The notes under the pieces were generated by a model that was not told the origin of the DNA, did no database searches, and saw only the letters and a program-made list of their open reading frames with translations. Made by a program: the position numbers and the translations under genes. DNA of 64,000 bases. It comes from Psychrobacter pygoscelis. GTDB lineage: Bacteria; Pseudomonadota; Gammaproteobacteria; Pseudomonadales; Moraxellaceae. The DNA is taken from assembly GCF_004335015.1 (NCBI RefSeq), contig NZ_RQRU01000001.1, positions 248,001 to 312,000 of the forward strand, given 5' to 3'. Shown here in pieces: positions 54,613 to 63,770 of this stretch (its first letter is position 1; every line of letters starts with the position of its first letter).

Positions 54613-57600
54613 TGTTGTCCTCTAATGCGGTCTATGTTGGCATGATAACCAATAGTAAAATCGTAAGTATCTAGTCTCGACAATTGATGCTGCTGTATTG
54701 CGTTGCCAATCCACAAGGGATAAGCCGCTGCAATGGTGTTAAAGCGCACCACATTTCCTGCATCCCATCCTGACCCCCATGCTTCGGGGGGGATGGTAAA
54801 ATAAGGATTGGATGTCATGCGATTGATTGGAGCTGTAGCACTATTAATCGCACCCGAGCCAATCTCACCGACCGTCTCGCCTAATATTCTGAACGACGTT
54901 GAGCTTGTAAAGATAAGCGCCCAGCGTTCAGTGATTGCGTCACGATTAGTTACTACAATCGGGTTGTTAGTGGTCTTTATTTGCGACTCTGAGCGCTCAC
55001 CAATTAACTGATTAGACCATTGGCCATTCCATGATTTTTGACTCATGACATTAGTTACTCGTGACTGCATATCGCCGGCTAACAACATTGTGCTAAACAC
55101 TGCTTTTGTGCTGTAGTCATGAGTAATAGCCGTGGATAGCGTCACACGTCCAGATATGTCAGTATCAACGACCTGCGCTAGGTCCATAATGCGGTATTTA
55201 GCTGTAAATGGCGGTGTATAGCTCGATGCGCTAAATGAGCTGTCAAACGCTACAGTGCCTGCGTCTAAGTCGATATTGAGCACATCGTAGCTAACTTTAA
55301 CTCCCTCACTATCTACAACTGTCACATCAGACAAGCGCTCAAACCCTAAGTTAAAAGAATCATTAGGCTCGTGAGTTGGTAACTGCTTTGTCTTAAGCTC
55401 GGTAATAGCGATTGAGTCACCTGCTTTGACAAACTGCACACGCCCATCAGTCGGTAGACGCACAGGGTCAAGACCGATAATCTCACTATTGAGCGGCAAG
55501 TATGTGTAAGCGATAGCGTTGTATCTGATGCTATCCGGCTTAACATACACGGGCTTGTTGATAAATTGAGTAGCTCCTGTAGCTGTCTCGGTGTAGATAT
55601 TATCAACGTCGTACCATTGCTCTTTATTGACGTTTGGATGCTCAGATACTTTAAGCTTTTCGTAAAAGTACAGCGCCACAACACCTGCTTTAAAATCAAC
55701 TGTGCCATGAGCATATTTGTGACCTGTGATATTGCCCTGCGAGTCAGTCGATAAGTTCAAATTAGTACCGTTAGCAAGCTCACAATTAATCTGCAAGCTT
55801 GCTTTTTTGATTGGTGATACAGGAGTTCTAAAAATCATACTAGCAAGTGGCACAGGGTCATTTTCGCGAGTTAGAGACTTTAGACGCAATCTGTAGCCAT
55901 AACCGCTAGCTGTCCATGTCGTCAGAGCAATAACACCGCTTTGATAGTCGATAGTGCCGACTTGAGTTTTGTCTTTAAACACCACTCCCGACTTGTCTGT
56001 CAAAACCTCACCGTTCATATCAAGTATTAACGACCCTGCTAGTACTGGCGCATCAACAGTACGAGGTAGATCTATATAAAACACAGTAGGTGTTAGCGAT
56101 GTTGTTTTAGGCTCTGTAGAGCTGCTGACAACAGCCGAACCTTTGATGGGCGCGCTCTCAAACCGCAGCTTTTGCTCTTTTGACCAAGGTTTGAATACTG
56201 GTGATACGCCCGGTCTTGTTAAAACATCAACACCCGTCACAGTTTTGGTAATTGATATCTCAGCAGAGATGGACTTTTCGCTTGCGTTGACTGCTTGACT
56301 AACAATATTGACGGTAAAACTGTCATCTGGCGATAGTGCATAATTACCAAGCGCACCATCATTTTGATTCACTCGATTGTTTTTAATGTACAATTCAGCG
56401 GAGGTGATGCTGCTACTATCAAAAGCAAGTTGCAACATATGAGATTCTGTCTCAATCCACATGTCGCCATTTATAAACGCGCTTGCAGTCGTTGCTGATA
56501 ATTGAATATTGTTGCTGCCATTTTTGACAGCCTGTCCCGACACCGGCTCTACCGCACCACTAACTGCAACTTTGTAACTTAAAGAGATTGCAGTATCAGC
56601 TGCTAACGAAAAATTTGGTGTAAATTGCAACTCTTTATCAATCAATTTTCCCGTCGCATCACCTGTGATCGCACCATTTGAGACTGTCGCTTTGTTGCTA
56701 GTGCCCCATGTGATATCGATATCGCCCACAGGCTTACCTTCTAGCGGCAATATGTGGTAAGCGGCAGTGATGCTTTGCTCGTCATATTTAGTCGTGCTTA
56801 GCTCAGTGCCAAATGTGTAGATAATGTTACTGCCTGCGTCAGGGATGGCTTCTGTTGCTAATAGCACAGTTTTACCTCGCACAGTACCGCGACCACTGCC
56901 GTTATCATCTACTAGGTTGCCTTGACCATCGTCATGTACTGTATAGACGCGTCCGTTGACCTGATAAGTTACTATGAGGCTGCCTGATGATGGCTCAGCG
57001 CCAAGCTCGCGCACATAACTATATCCTGCGTTTTCATCAACTATTTGATAGTCAGTCTGCGACACTCTGACAAGCCCGATAGCAGGCCTGTAAGACCCTG
57101 TGAGTCTTTGACTGCCCCAATTCGCATTGTCATACCACGTAATCTGACCTGTGTCATGCTTGATTGAGCCATATGCTACTTTGTTTGAGTCAAACAACTC
57201 ACCACTGCTATCTCGTAGAGCTTTGTTATTGACACTAAGGCGCAAGCTACCTGCATAAACGCCGCTTGGTAGATTTAAAGTGGTGTTTGGTGCGATATTA
57301 TCTGTCTGATTAATCCGTATGTCATTTTGACCGCTTTTAATTAACGTCACTTGCTGATTAACTGGGTCGCGCTGCAATAATGGCGACTCTACTTGCGTAG
57401 AGGGCACGATCTGAGTGTATATAGACTCAAGCTTGACTTGTCTTGATGCAAGAGCGGTAATTGGCTCAGCTAGATGCGATGCACTGTAGTATTTGGCAGC
57501 ATCAGCAATGCGAGCCTCTCTCATGACAGCACGACGTGACGTTGACGTGTTTTGATAAAACTCTTGTACTGTGAGGCCAGTAAACGCTCGTTTTAACGGC

Positions 57601-58187
57601 TCGCTAATCTCAATAGTCGCAACTCGTCTATTAACCGTAGTGTCAGCATTGCGCTGGAAACGACGCTCAATAGTGTCAACTTTAAGCACTCGCACATACT
57701 GATAAAACTCATCTGCCAAGCCTTCATTCTGCACTAGCGCCATGGCTTGGCCCACAGACGGCACAGGGTCAGACAAATCTAGTGAGATTTGGATAACGCG
57801 CTGTCCTTCTAATTGAGTCTCTAAGACGTGTCCTGCCCAGCGACTACCAAACGCTAGATATGACTCAATCTTGTTCTTAGCATCATCACGACGGTCAGCA
57901 AATGATGTCGCTTTAAACGCAAAGACGCTCATATTCTCGTTATCGGGCAGCTCAGTAATTAAAAATCGCGCTGCTTGCAATAGCTCAGCGTTAGCCGTCT
58001 TAACTGCCAGCGCGACTTTCCGCAGACGCACACGACCAGTCAGCGCGTCAATATCTGACACGTCGGGAAACAGGTTGTTAGAGACACCGTCAGCAATCGG
58101 CTCAGCAGTCGGCAAACCACCCCCATCCGGCGTATCAGCCATGACCCCAGTCTTTAAAATCTCTAAATCATTTTGAGTAATTGTCAT
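54609..58187 (-). CDS. Large phage tail structural protein
   Basis: The 1192-residue protein has alternating beta-domains (for example GQITWYDNANWGSQRLTGSYRP and GTIDYQSGVIALTTWTASGYGYRLRLK) with repeated short DGxV/GxIDYxxG turns, and a conserved C-terminus (AITERWALIFTSSTSFRILGETVGEIGSG ... AAAYPLWIGNAIQQHQLSRLDTYDFTIGYHANIDRIRGQQ). It resembles large tail proteins of Mu-like siphophages by eye. Exact role (central fibre or baseplate) not known. Two tandem terminators precede it. Confidence 0.75.
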   Translation of the reverse strand: MTITQNDLEILKTGVMADTPDGGGLPTAEPIADGVSNNLFPDVSDIDALTGRVRLRKVALAVKTANAELLQAARFLITELPDNENMSVFAFKATSFADRRDDAKNKIESYLAFGSRWAGHVLETQLEGQRVIQISLDLSDPVPSVGQAMALVQNEGLADEFYQYVRVLKVDTIERRFQRNADTTVNRRVATIEISEPLKRAFTGLTVQEFYQNTSTSRRAVMREARIADAAKYYSASHLAEPITALASRQVKLESIYTQIVPSTQVESPLLQRDPVNQQVTLIKSGQNDIRINQTDNIAPNTTLNLPSGVYAGSLRLSVNNKALRDSSGELFDSNKVAYGSIKHDTGQITWYDNANWGSQRLTGSYRPAIGLVRVSQTDYQIVDENAGYSYVRELGAEPSSGSLIVTYQVNGRVYTVHDDGQGNLVDDNGSGRGTVRGKTVLLATEAIPDAGSNIIYTFGTELSTTKYDEQSITAAYHILPLEGKPVGDIDITWGTSNKATVSNGAITGDATGKLIDKELQFTPNFSLAADTAISLSYKVAVSGAVEPVSGQAVKNGSNNIQLSATTASAFINGDMWIETESHMLQLAFDSSSITSAELYIKNNRVNQNDGALGNYALSPDDSFTVNIVSQAVNASEKSISAEISITKTVTGVDVLTRPGVSPVFKPWSKEQKLRFESAPIKGSAVVSSSTEPKTTSLTPTVFYIDLPRTVDAPVLAGSLILDMNGEVLTDKSGVVFKDKTQVGTIDYQSGVIALTTWTASGYGYRLRLKSLTRENDPVPLASMIFRTPVSPIKKASLQINCELANGTNLNLSTDSQGNITGHKYAHGTVDFKAGVVALYFYEKLKVSEHPNVNKEQWYDVDNIYTETATGATQFINKPVYVKPDSIRYNAIAYTYLPLNSEIIGLDPVRLPTDGRVQFVKAGDSIAITELKTKQLPTHEPNDSFNLGFERLSDVTVVDSEGVKVSYDVLNIDLDAGTVAFDSSFSASSYTPPFTAKYRIMDLAQVVDTDISGRVTLSTAITHDYSTKAVFSTMLLAGDMQSRVTNVMSQKSWNGQWSNQLIGERSESQIKTTNNPIVVTNRDAITERWALIFTSSTSFRILGETVGEIGSGAINSATAPINRMTSNPYFTIPPEAWGSGWDAGNVVRFNTIAAAYPLWIGNAIQQHQLSRLDTYDFTIGYHANIDRIRGQQ

Positions 58188-58209
58188 GCGTCATCCAAAA
58201 ATCAGACAT

Positions 58210-58232
58210 AAAAAAGCCCTAGCAATGAGGGC
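58210..58232 (-). terminator. Intrinsic terminator (first of a tandem pair)
   Basis: GCCCT/AGGGC stem with a seven-base loop, followed on the minus strand by six T residues. Confidence 0.7.
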
Positions 58233-58256
58233 AGGGATTGTTAAAATTTAGGCATT

Positions 58257-58281
58257 AAAAAAGCCCACCAGATGGTGAGCT
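58257..58281 (-). terminator. Intrinsic terminator (second of a tandem pair)
   Basis: AGCCCACC (58262-58269) pairs with GGTGAGCT (58274-58281), one G-T; six T residues follow on the minus strand. It lies between the 93-residue protein gene and the large tail gene. Confidence 0.82.
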
Positions 58282-58346
58282 TTGTTTGCGTTTAGTTTAT
58301 CGTTATATATCAATCGATGTGTTAACACCCCCCAATTTAGTGTTCG

Positions 58347-58628
58347 TTAACCATTTTCAAGCATAATTAAATGGTCGCTCACACTTAGCAACACTGAAAG
58401 CTTGCCTTTTGCCATAATGTGATTGTCACCTTTTGTTAATGTAAAAGAATGCCCTAGCTCCTCAAGTGCAGTAGTGACGATAAACTCTAATTCGTCCAAG
58501 CTAAAAGCAGCCCAGTCAACATCAATATCATCTATTATCTTAGCTTGAGCTGTAATGACTCTTGACGCATCAAAACCATCGTATTTATGCACTCTGACTA
58601 CTTTGACCTTGTTTTTAGATAGACTCAT
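58347..58628 (-). CDS. Small phage protein, unknown
   Basis: The 93-residue acidic protein (VKVVRVHKYDGFDASRV ... FSLDELEFIVTTALEELGHSFTLTKGDNHIMAKGK) has a DELEF helix and no recognised domain. It has its own spacing on both sides (167 bases upstream, a tandem terminator downstream), so it may be an inserted accessory gene or a tail component. Confidence 0.6.
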   Translation of the reverse strand: MSLSKNKVKVVRVHKYDGFDASRVITAQAKIIDDIDVDWAAFSLDELEFIVTTALEELGHSFTLTKGDNHIMAKGKLSVLLSVSDHLIMLENG

Positions 58629-58795
58629 GACTCGCTCTCTGTTTGTTTTAGGAGTTTTAACTATAGTTTATTGGCAGAGTTGGCGCAATCAAGCCTTTAT
58701 GCATTAGAGCAAGAGCAATATCCCATAGTATCTTTATGATCTTTTAAGATGTCACATAAACTAAGTGTTTTTTGGTGTTAGCTGTGATAGCTACA

Positions 58796-59251
58796 TCAAT
58801 CATCCCCGACCTCGATAAACCGCAGTGTCACTAAAAACGGGTCAGATAACTGAGGGCTGTTATAGCCCTTGACATCTTTAGCATCGATAGCATTAGCTTG
58901 AGACGTATCAAATGCGACCTTAACTCGTCTGACAGTATCATCAGCGAGATACTCAAGCCAAAATGTAGCAGCTAGCTTATCGCGCTCAGCTTTTAGTTTA
59001 TTGACTGTTGCACGAGATAGCCACCCCATATCTGGCGGTGATTGCAAAGTTAGTGGTCGTCCATATTTTTTAAGGCTTTGCTGTATGATGAGTGAGCCGT
59101 CTAGCGCCCTTTGTTGATTAGATGCTACGACTGACCAATTGTGCTCATCAACTGGATATAGACCGTCTGATAGCACGATGACATCATTAGTTTGTGTATT
59201 AGTCAGCTTGGTTTTAGTGCTTGATTTTTGTCTCATAAAGTCATCTCTCAT
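58796..59251 (-). CDS. Phage tail-region protein, unknown
   Basis: The 151-residue protein has a basic start and a beta-strand body (VIVLSDGLYPVDEHNWSVVASNQQRALDGSLIIQQSLKKYGRPLTL, FWLEYLADDTVRRVKVAFDTSQA, FLVTLRFIEVGDD). The pattern of a DGSLIIQ-type loop and a terminal VTLRFIEV strand resembles tail proteins following the tube gene in Mu-like siphophages. A second ATG five codons in is an alternative start. Confidence 0.68.
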   Translation of the reverse strand: MRDDFMRQKSSTKTKLTNTQTNDVIVLSDGLYPVDEHNWSVVASNQQRALDGSLIIQQSLKKYGRPLTLQSPPDMGWLSRATVNKLKAERDKLAATFWLEYLADDTVRRVKVAFDTSQANAIDAKDVKGYNSPQLSDPFLVTLRFIEVGDD

Positions 59252-59291
59252 TTAAGCAAAAAGCCGCCATCTAGCAGCTCCTTGATTAAAT

Positions 59292-59324
59292 AAAAAAGCC
59301 CTAGCTGCCTATCACAGCTAGGAC
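59292..59324 (-). terminator. Intrinsic terminator after the tail tube gene
   Basis: Ten-pair stem GCCCTAGCTG (59298-59307) with CAGCTAGGAC (59315-59324), one G-U; six T residues on the minus strand. Confidence 0.85.
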
Positions 59325-59329
59325 AAAGG

Positions 59330-60064
59330 TTAAAGAGTCACAATCTCGTAAGTACCCTCTTTGTCGTCGTCATACAAGCAGCTGCCCTCTAACTCCATCC
59401 CTGAAAAGTCATCACTGATAAGCTCGTAAGCGTTAGCAGGTTTGATTTTGACACGGTAAGCAGTGACAATTTGACGCTCTTTTTGACCTGCGATATTTAG
59501 ACCCTCAGTACGTACAATGTAATGATCGACACTGTTAGTCATCGGCTTGAGCTTAGTTGCTTCGCCGTATGAGTAGGACACTTTAAGCGGACCTGTAAAG
59601 CCGTCTTTTAGCATCTCAATACGCCCAAAGTCTTTATCGAGCTTGTAGTCGGTATTTTCAGCAAGAGGCTGGTCCGGACTCGCACTATCAGTGATAGCAA
59701 CGCTGCTAACTTTTGCATACTTGAGTGCAAACGTGTCGCCCACTGCGCTAACAGCGTGCAGCTCGTTCTCCACGTTGCCAGTATTAACAGTCGTTACAGT
59801 CGCTTGTAGTGCTGCTGCCATCGCTTCTTTGCGGCGCTCGCTCAGCGTGATACTGACGTTAACTTCTTTTGTGCCGTCAGTTGAGTCCCACTCGTTTTTG
59901 TTGGGAGTGTGGTACTCGTAGAGGGTTTTCTCGTCTGTGACCGAGTGGGCAAACGTCTGTTTTGACGCAACACCCACCCAAAATTCCTGCTGCTCAACAC
60001 CATTAACAACGGGTGTTAGATAGATTTTGCCGCGTCCAATAAACGCGTGTGATTGCTTAGCCAT
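59330..60064 (-). CDS. Phage major tail tube protein
   Basis: The 244-residue protein is beta-rich, starts MAKQSHAFIGRGKIYLTPVVNGVEQ, and has VSITLSERRKEAMAAALQA, a DYKLDKDFGRIEMLKDG segment and the ending AYELISDDFSGMELEGSCLYD, all usual for non-contractile tail tube proteins. Position after the tail terminator gene and before a strong terminator fits a gene made in high amount. Confidence 0.8.
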   Translation of the reverse strand: MAKQSHAFIGRGKIYLTPVVNGVEQQEFWVGVASKQTFAHSVTDEKTLYEYHTPNKNEWDSTDGTKEVNVSITLSERRKEAMAAALQATVTTVNTGNVENELHAVSAVGDTFALKYAKVSSVAITDSASPDQPLAENTDYKLDKDFGRIEMLKDGFTGPLKVSYSYGEATKLKPMTNSVDHYIVRTEGLNIAGQKERQIVTAYRVKIKPANAYELISDDFSGMELEGSCLYDDDKEGTYEIVTL

Positions 60065-60073
60065 ATGTGCCTC

Positions 60074-60502
60074 CTAAGGCGTAAATTGAGTCTCAAAAGT
60101 AAAAGGGTATAAGCCAAAAGTGCTAAAGTACTCGGGGCGTCCAGCAGTGCGGACTCGTTTAAGCGGTAAATGGTAATCATCAACGGCATAACCTTGTACG
60201 TGGTTAATAACCTTGGTAATTAGCTCGCCGCCAATTTTCATCAGCTCAGTTGTGTTAGTCTGTGCTGCTGCGTGTGATACAGCGACTACGACTGTCCATT
60301 GCTGCGTGTCCATTGAATCCATACCCTCGACTGTGTCGGTTGGATTGTTGCTCGTGTTGACGACATAGAGCGCAGGAGTGATGTTTTTGTTAATCTGATT
60401 GACTGCTGCGACTGTCTCGACGGTTTTAACGCCCCATTCGCTCTGCATTGCCCTCAGATGCTCGATAAGACCAAGCCCTGTAGCAAAGTAGTTATCTGTC
60501 AT
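60074..60502 (-). CDS. Phage tail terminator (gp37-like)
   Basis: The 142-residue protein shows the terminator-fold pattern: FATGLGLIEHLRAMQ, then KNITPALYVVNTSNN, QWTVVVAVSHAAAQTN and a late FSTFGLYPFTFETQF strand. In this family it caps the tail tube at the head-proximal end. It overlaps the virion morphogenesis gene by 11 bases. Confidence 0.75.
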   Translation of the reverse strand: MTDNYFATGLGLIEHLRAMQSEWGVKTVETVAAVNQINKNITPALYVVNTSNNPTDTVEGMDSMDTQQWTVVVAVSHAAAQTNTTELMKIGGELITKVINHVQGYAVDDYHLPLKRVRTAGRPEYFSTFGLYPFTFETQFTP

Positions 60503-60983
60503 TACTACTCCCTAAAACGTAATGTAAGACCTCTGACAGCTCGTCAATGTCACTCAATGAGACACCTAGATATGGTCGTGCAGGCATCATCACCGACTCT
60601 GTAAACACAGAGACGCCAAGCGCATTAGTAAAGCGCAGATAGCGACCATTTTTAGCCCTGATAACACCGCCAAACTGGTGGATAGGAGCATAAATCACGT
60701 TAGTGCCCCACTCCACACCATCAGGCAGCGACACAAAGGTTATCGAGTTCATCAGTCGCCCAGTGTCTCTAAGCGTCTCGCCGCCTTGAGCAATTGCTCG
60801 TCTGGACGGTTTCCAAGGCACACCATCAGGGCTTGCTTGGTTTTCAAACCGCGTGATTGTGTTCTCGACCATCTGAGCGCCCGCCAAGTCGCCAAACTGA
60901 CTCATACGCTCGGGTGTCATACCTAGCAATGAGCCAAGATTAACGTTACTCAGCTCACCGCCAAAACTTACCGATACGTCCAT
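60492..60983 (-). CDS. Phage virion morphogenesis protein (Mu gpG / tail-completion family)
   Basis: The 163-residue protein has AGAQMVENTITRFENQASPDGVPWKPSRRAIAQGG, LRDTGRLMNSITF and EWGTNVIYAPIHQFGGVI, the hallmark pattern of the Phage_tail_S / virion morphogenesis family, which joins heads to tails. Its start overlaps the DUF1320 gene by 16 bases. Confidence 0.88.
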   Translation of the reverse strand: MDVSVSFGGELSNVNLGSLLGMTPERMSQFGDLAGAQMVENTITRFENQASPDGVPWKPSRRAIAQGGETLRDTGRLMNSITFVSLPDGVEWGTNVIYAPIHQFGGVIRAKNGRYLRFTNALGVSVFTESVMMPARPYLGVSLSDIDELSEVLHYVLGSSNDR

Positions 60984-61465
60984 GCGTCACCCACTGTCGG
61001 CATTGCTGCAAAAACATCATCGCCAAAAACAGAGCCTTTATAGCTGTCACCTATCGGTACTGCCGGTGCAACACGCGTCGCTTGATGCTCGTCGTCTGTC
61101 AGCGGTGTGTTGTAGCTAACATCAACTTTGTCAGCGACCACTGACTCAAGCCACTTGATAGCGTCTTTGTAGCGATTTCTGACCTCATCTGTAGCTTGGT
61201 TTTTGTAGAGATGATATCTAGCAATGTCGCAGCAGTAGATTTTTAAATCAGCAGCTGGATTAAGCGGCAATCGATAGCGCTTAGCTAGATAACCATTCAT
61301 GACGGTCGTGGCATCTGAGAGAGCCGCTGAGATCGTCTCAGAGCCGTTGCCGTGCATTGATTCAAGCTCTAACACCTCGGTCATGCTGTAGCGATTAATG
61401 AGGTCGTTGCGCGTCGCATAAGCATCAAATGGCGCTTGAGTGTTTACTTCAAGCATGTCTGCCAT
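60968..61465 (-). CDS. DUF1320 head-tail connector protein (Mu gp36-like)
   Basis: The 165-residue protein starts YATRNDLINRYSMTEVLELE and has ISAALSDATTVMNGYLAKRYRLPLNP, CCDIARYHLYKN and NRYKDAIKWLESVVADKV, clear signatures of DUF1320. This family forms the head-tail adaptor in Mu-like and related siphophages. It starts immediately after the stop of the 61-residue gene. Confidence 0.9.
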   Translation of the reverse strand: MADMLEVNTQAPFDAYATRNDLINRYSMTEVLELESMHGNGSETISAALSDATTVMNGYLAKRYRLPLNPAADLKIYCCDIARYHLYKNQATDEVRNRYKDAIKWLESVVADKVDVSYNTPLTDDEHQATRVAPAVPIGDSYKGSVFGDDVFAAMPTVGDAWTYR

Positions 61466-61651
61466 TTACTTATCCTCAGATTTGGTCTTAGTCGCCGTCT
61501 TAGTGGTCTTGACTGGTCCTTTATCAGCAGTCTCATCAATCTTGATAGCTCCGCCCTCTAGCAGCTCTTTAGCTCGCTTATCAGTCAGACCTTTGACCTC
61601 ATCGCCAGTCTTAAAGTGACCGACGGATTGTGTTGCAATGTATTTAGTCAT
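61466..61651 (-). CDS. Small phage protein, paralogue B
   Basis: The 61-residue protein, YIATQSVGHFKTGDEVKGLTDKRAKELLEGGAIKI at its core, is a close paralogue of the gene just upstream. The tail is Lys/Thr-rich. A Shine-Dalgarno AAGGAGGG overlaps the preceding stop, so the two are coupled. Position right after the capsid gene suggests a head role; none recognised. Confidence 0.78.
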   Translation of the reverse strand: MTKYIATQSVGHFKTGDEVKGLTDKRAKELLEGGAIKIDETADKGPVKTTKTATKTKSEDK

Positions 61652-61656
61652 TGTGA

Positions 61657-61830
61657 TTAGCCCTCCTTATCGTCCGCTTTAGTAGTGCGCTTGGGCGCAG
61701 GCTTAGGCTCGTCAATCTCTTTGATGACACCCTCAGCTAAAAACGTCTTAATCTGAGCAGCATTAAAGCCTGACACCTCGTCTCCTGCCATAAACTCACC
61801 GACGCCCTGTGTGGCAATATAAGTCGCCAT
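61657..61830 (-). CDS. Small phage protein, paralogue A
   Basis: The ATG at 61830, with GGAG six bases upstream, gives 57 residues (YIATQGVGEFMAGDEVSGFNAAQIKTFLAEGVIKEI). A longer frame from 61863 would start inside the terminator hairpin and is rejected. It is paired with the next gene by tandem duplication; the tail is charged (PKPAPKRTTKADDKEG). Confidence 0.78.
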   Translation of the reverse strand: MATYIATQGVGEFMAGDEVSGFNAAQIKTFLAEGVIKEIDEPKPAPKRTTKADDKEG

Positions 61831-61851
61831 AATCGTCTCCATTCGGGCAAC

Positions 61852-61873
61852 AAAAAGCCCCAATTAAGGGGCT
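61852..61873 (-). terminator. Intrinsic terminator after the major capsid gene
   Basis: AGCCCC (61856-61861) and GGGGCT (61868-61873) form a perfect stem; TTTTT follows on the minus strand. Confidence 0.8.
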
Positions 61874-61890
61874 GATTATTGCTTGTTAAT

Positions 61891-62982
61891 TTAAGCTAAA
61901 ACTTGCAATGTCATAACACCGTTTGACATACTCGGGGCCATCAGCGGCGCTGAGTCGGCAATTTGCTGAATGACACTTGGGTTTTTACTAACATCGACAT
62001 ACTCATAGTAGTCAAGTGGTGCGCCCATCACATCCAAATGCTTAATCTGACACTGGCACTGAGTACCGTTTAGGTCAGCAATTAGATAGACGTTTTTAGG
62101 ATTGACGTAGTGCTCAGCGTCACCATTTAGCGTGTGCTTAGCATCAAATACCCACCATTCGACACCGTCAAGTGTGCCTTTGAGCTTAGCTTGCTTGGTA
62201 CGCATAAATGACGGCATTAGTGTATTATCAGGAGTATTAGAGCCGTCAGCTTTAGTAAAACGCTCCTGAAATTCCTCGTTTTTAAGCGCTAAATTTAAAG
62301 CCTTGCTTGTTGATAAGATAATCTCAGGCTGAACACCTGCTACATCAAACATGCGACCTAATGCTGTGTCTAGATCGGTCACAACCTTAGCGCTTTTATC
62401 ATCCCAATCGGTAGTAACACGGTAAGTCATGTTAGAGTCACGACGGAAATCAGCTTTGTAGTAGTTGTAGTTTTCAGATTGATACTCAGTATAACCCTTA
62501 AACAACACGTCTAGCGCCATCAACTTTTTACGATTATCAATAGCTGTGCGATTGAGCATAGCGTTTGTCATCTGACATAACCGTAGCTTTTCAGCATTGC
62601 TCATATTGCCAAGATTGACATTGTTCTCATTCAAGAAGCCCCATTGAATCAAGACAGACTCAATGTAAGCATCCGGTACAGATGTCGGAGTGATTGCTCG
62701 GGCAGGCTTTAAATAAGCTGCTTCGACTTCATGCGTGCTGTATGAGCCGCTTTTGCCAATCTGCACCGCTTTTGCTTCAGCGGTAACGAAAGGCGCTAGT
62801 AAGTCAGTAGTCTCAAGCTTACCGAAGTCTACAGTGTCTTTGTCAGCAAAGCGTTTTTTGTTTGGGTAAAAAGTATTAATAACCCAGTCGTCTTGCTTAA
62901 GGCTTTTGTCGTATATAAACAAGATTTGCGACTGGTCGAGCAGTTCAACGTCTTTACCCTTAAATTTAACTGTTACAGCCAT
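61891..62982 (-). CDS. Phage major capsid protein (lambda E family)
   Basis: The 363-residue protein has the E-family pattern: FYPNKKRFADKDTVDFGKLETTDLLAPFVTAEA, AYLKPARAITPTSV, EIILSTSKALNLALKNEEF and the terminal SMSNGVMTLQVLA. It forms the HK97-fold capsid. It directly follows the decoration protein gene, as in lambda D-E. Confidence 0.92.
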   Translation of the reverse strand: MAVTVKFKGKDVELLDQSQILFIYDKSLKQDDWVINTFYPNKKRFADKDTVDFGKLETTDLLAPFVTAEAKAVQIGKSGSYSTHEVEAAYLKPARAITPTSVPDAYIESVLIQWGFLNENNVNLGNMSNAEKLRLCQMTNAMLNRTAIDNRKKLMALDVLFKGYTEYQSENYNYYKADFRRDSNMTYRVTTDWDDKSAKVVTDLDTALGRMFDVAGVQPEIILSTSKALNLALKNEEFQERFTKADGSNTPDNTLMPSFMRTKQAKLKGTLDGVEWWVFDAKHTLNGDAEHYVNPKNVYLIADLNGTQCQCQIKHLDVMGAPLDYYEYVDVSKNPSVIQQIADSAPLMAPSMSNGVMTLQVLA

Positions 62983-62983
62983 G

Positions 62984-63367
62984 TTATACCCCCTTGCCGT
63001 TTTGCGGCTTGCGTAATGTAATTGACGTACTAAGTGCTGAGTGCGCTCGTGCAGTCGTTTTTTGCGTATCGTTTAACAAAGTACCGTTAGCTGTCACAGC
63101 GTTAAGATTAATCTCGCCGTGCGTGTAAACAGAAATACCCACCTTAGCCTCAATTTGCTTGTTGGCTTGTGCGGCTGTACAGTCGTCTAGACAAACGACA
63201 GTCCAGTCTGCATGGTCCGCTGTGTGTGTCAGTGCACCCTCGGCGCTAAGCACCAATAGGTCACCACGCTTATAATCGGTATCGGCAGTTGGCATAAATG
63301 AGTTGGTTTGTACGCCAACAGGACTTAGCACCAACGGCTCGGTAGTTTGATAAGTTAATTCAGGCAT
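62984..63367 (-). CDS. Phage head decoration protein (lambda gpD family)
   Basis: The 127-residue protein contains TADTDYKRGDLLVLSAEGALTH, CLDDCTAAQANKQIEAKVGISVYTHGEINLNAV, typical of gpD-like trimeric cement proteins that sit on the capsid three-fold axes. Immediately between the protease/scaffold gene and the capsid gene. Confidence 0.9.
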   Translation of the reverse strand: MPELTYQTTEPLVLSPVGVQTNSFMPTADTDYKRGDLLVLSAEGALTHTADHADWTVVCLDDCTAAQANKQIEAKVGISVYTHGEINLNAVTANGTLLNDTQKTTARAHSALSTSITLRKPQNGKGV

Positions 63368-63368
63368 A

Positions 63369-63770
63369 TTAAGCTCCTAATTTTGCTTGTGCTGCTTGCT
63401 TTGCAGCTTCAAATCGTGCGTCGATGCCAGAACCTGGAATTAGCGTCTGACCTTGATTTGCTTGCTCGTCGGTAAACGAGATGGGCATTTTTGGCGCTGA
63501 CTCTTTGATAGCCTTGGCTGTGTTAAAAGCGCTTGCAAATTGACGGTCAGTCATGTCTGCAAAATCTGATTTTTCTTCTGCTGTAAACTCTTTGCCTGTC
63601 AGTTCGGCAAGCTCATTAATCTGAGCTTCACGCGCCTTGGCTTTGATGTCTTTCAGCGCATCTTCAGCAGCCTTGGCTTTTGCTTCAGCGGCTTGTTTTG
63701 CTTGCTCAGCGAGCGCTTGGGCGCTCTGTAGCTCAGCAATCTTGGCTTGCGCCTGCTCTAACTCTGTCAT
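63369..63770 (-). CDS. Internal scaffold product (Nu3-like)
   Basis: An ATG at 63770 inside the protease gene is preceded by GAGGAGG with a five-base gap, a very strong ribosome site. It would give a 133-residue protein holding only the helical scaffold part (about 40 residues of coiled coil, then KEFTAEEKSDFADMTDRQFASAFN). Lambda makes Nu3 the same way. This is inference from the ribosome site and gene organisation. Confidence 0.6.
   Translation of the reverse strand: MTELEQAQAKIAELQSAQALAEQAKQAAEAKAKAAEDALKDIKAKAREAQINELAELTGKEFTAEEKSDFADMTDRQFASAFNTAKAIKESAPKMPISFTDEQANQGQTLIPGSGIDARFEAAKQAAQAKLGA

Noticed and set aside
61831..61863. Longer start for the small paralogue gene after the capsid gene
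   Set aside because: It would begin inside a terminator hairpin and lacks a ribosome site; the ATG at 61830 has GGAG and matches the paralogue start.
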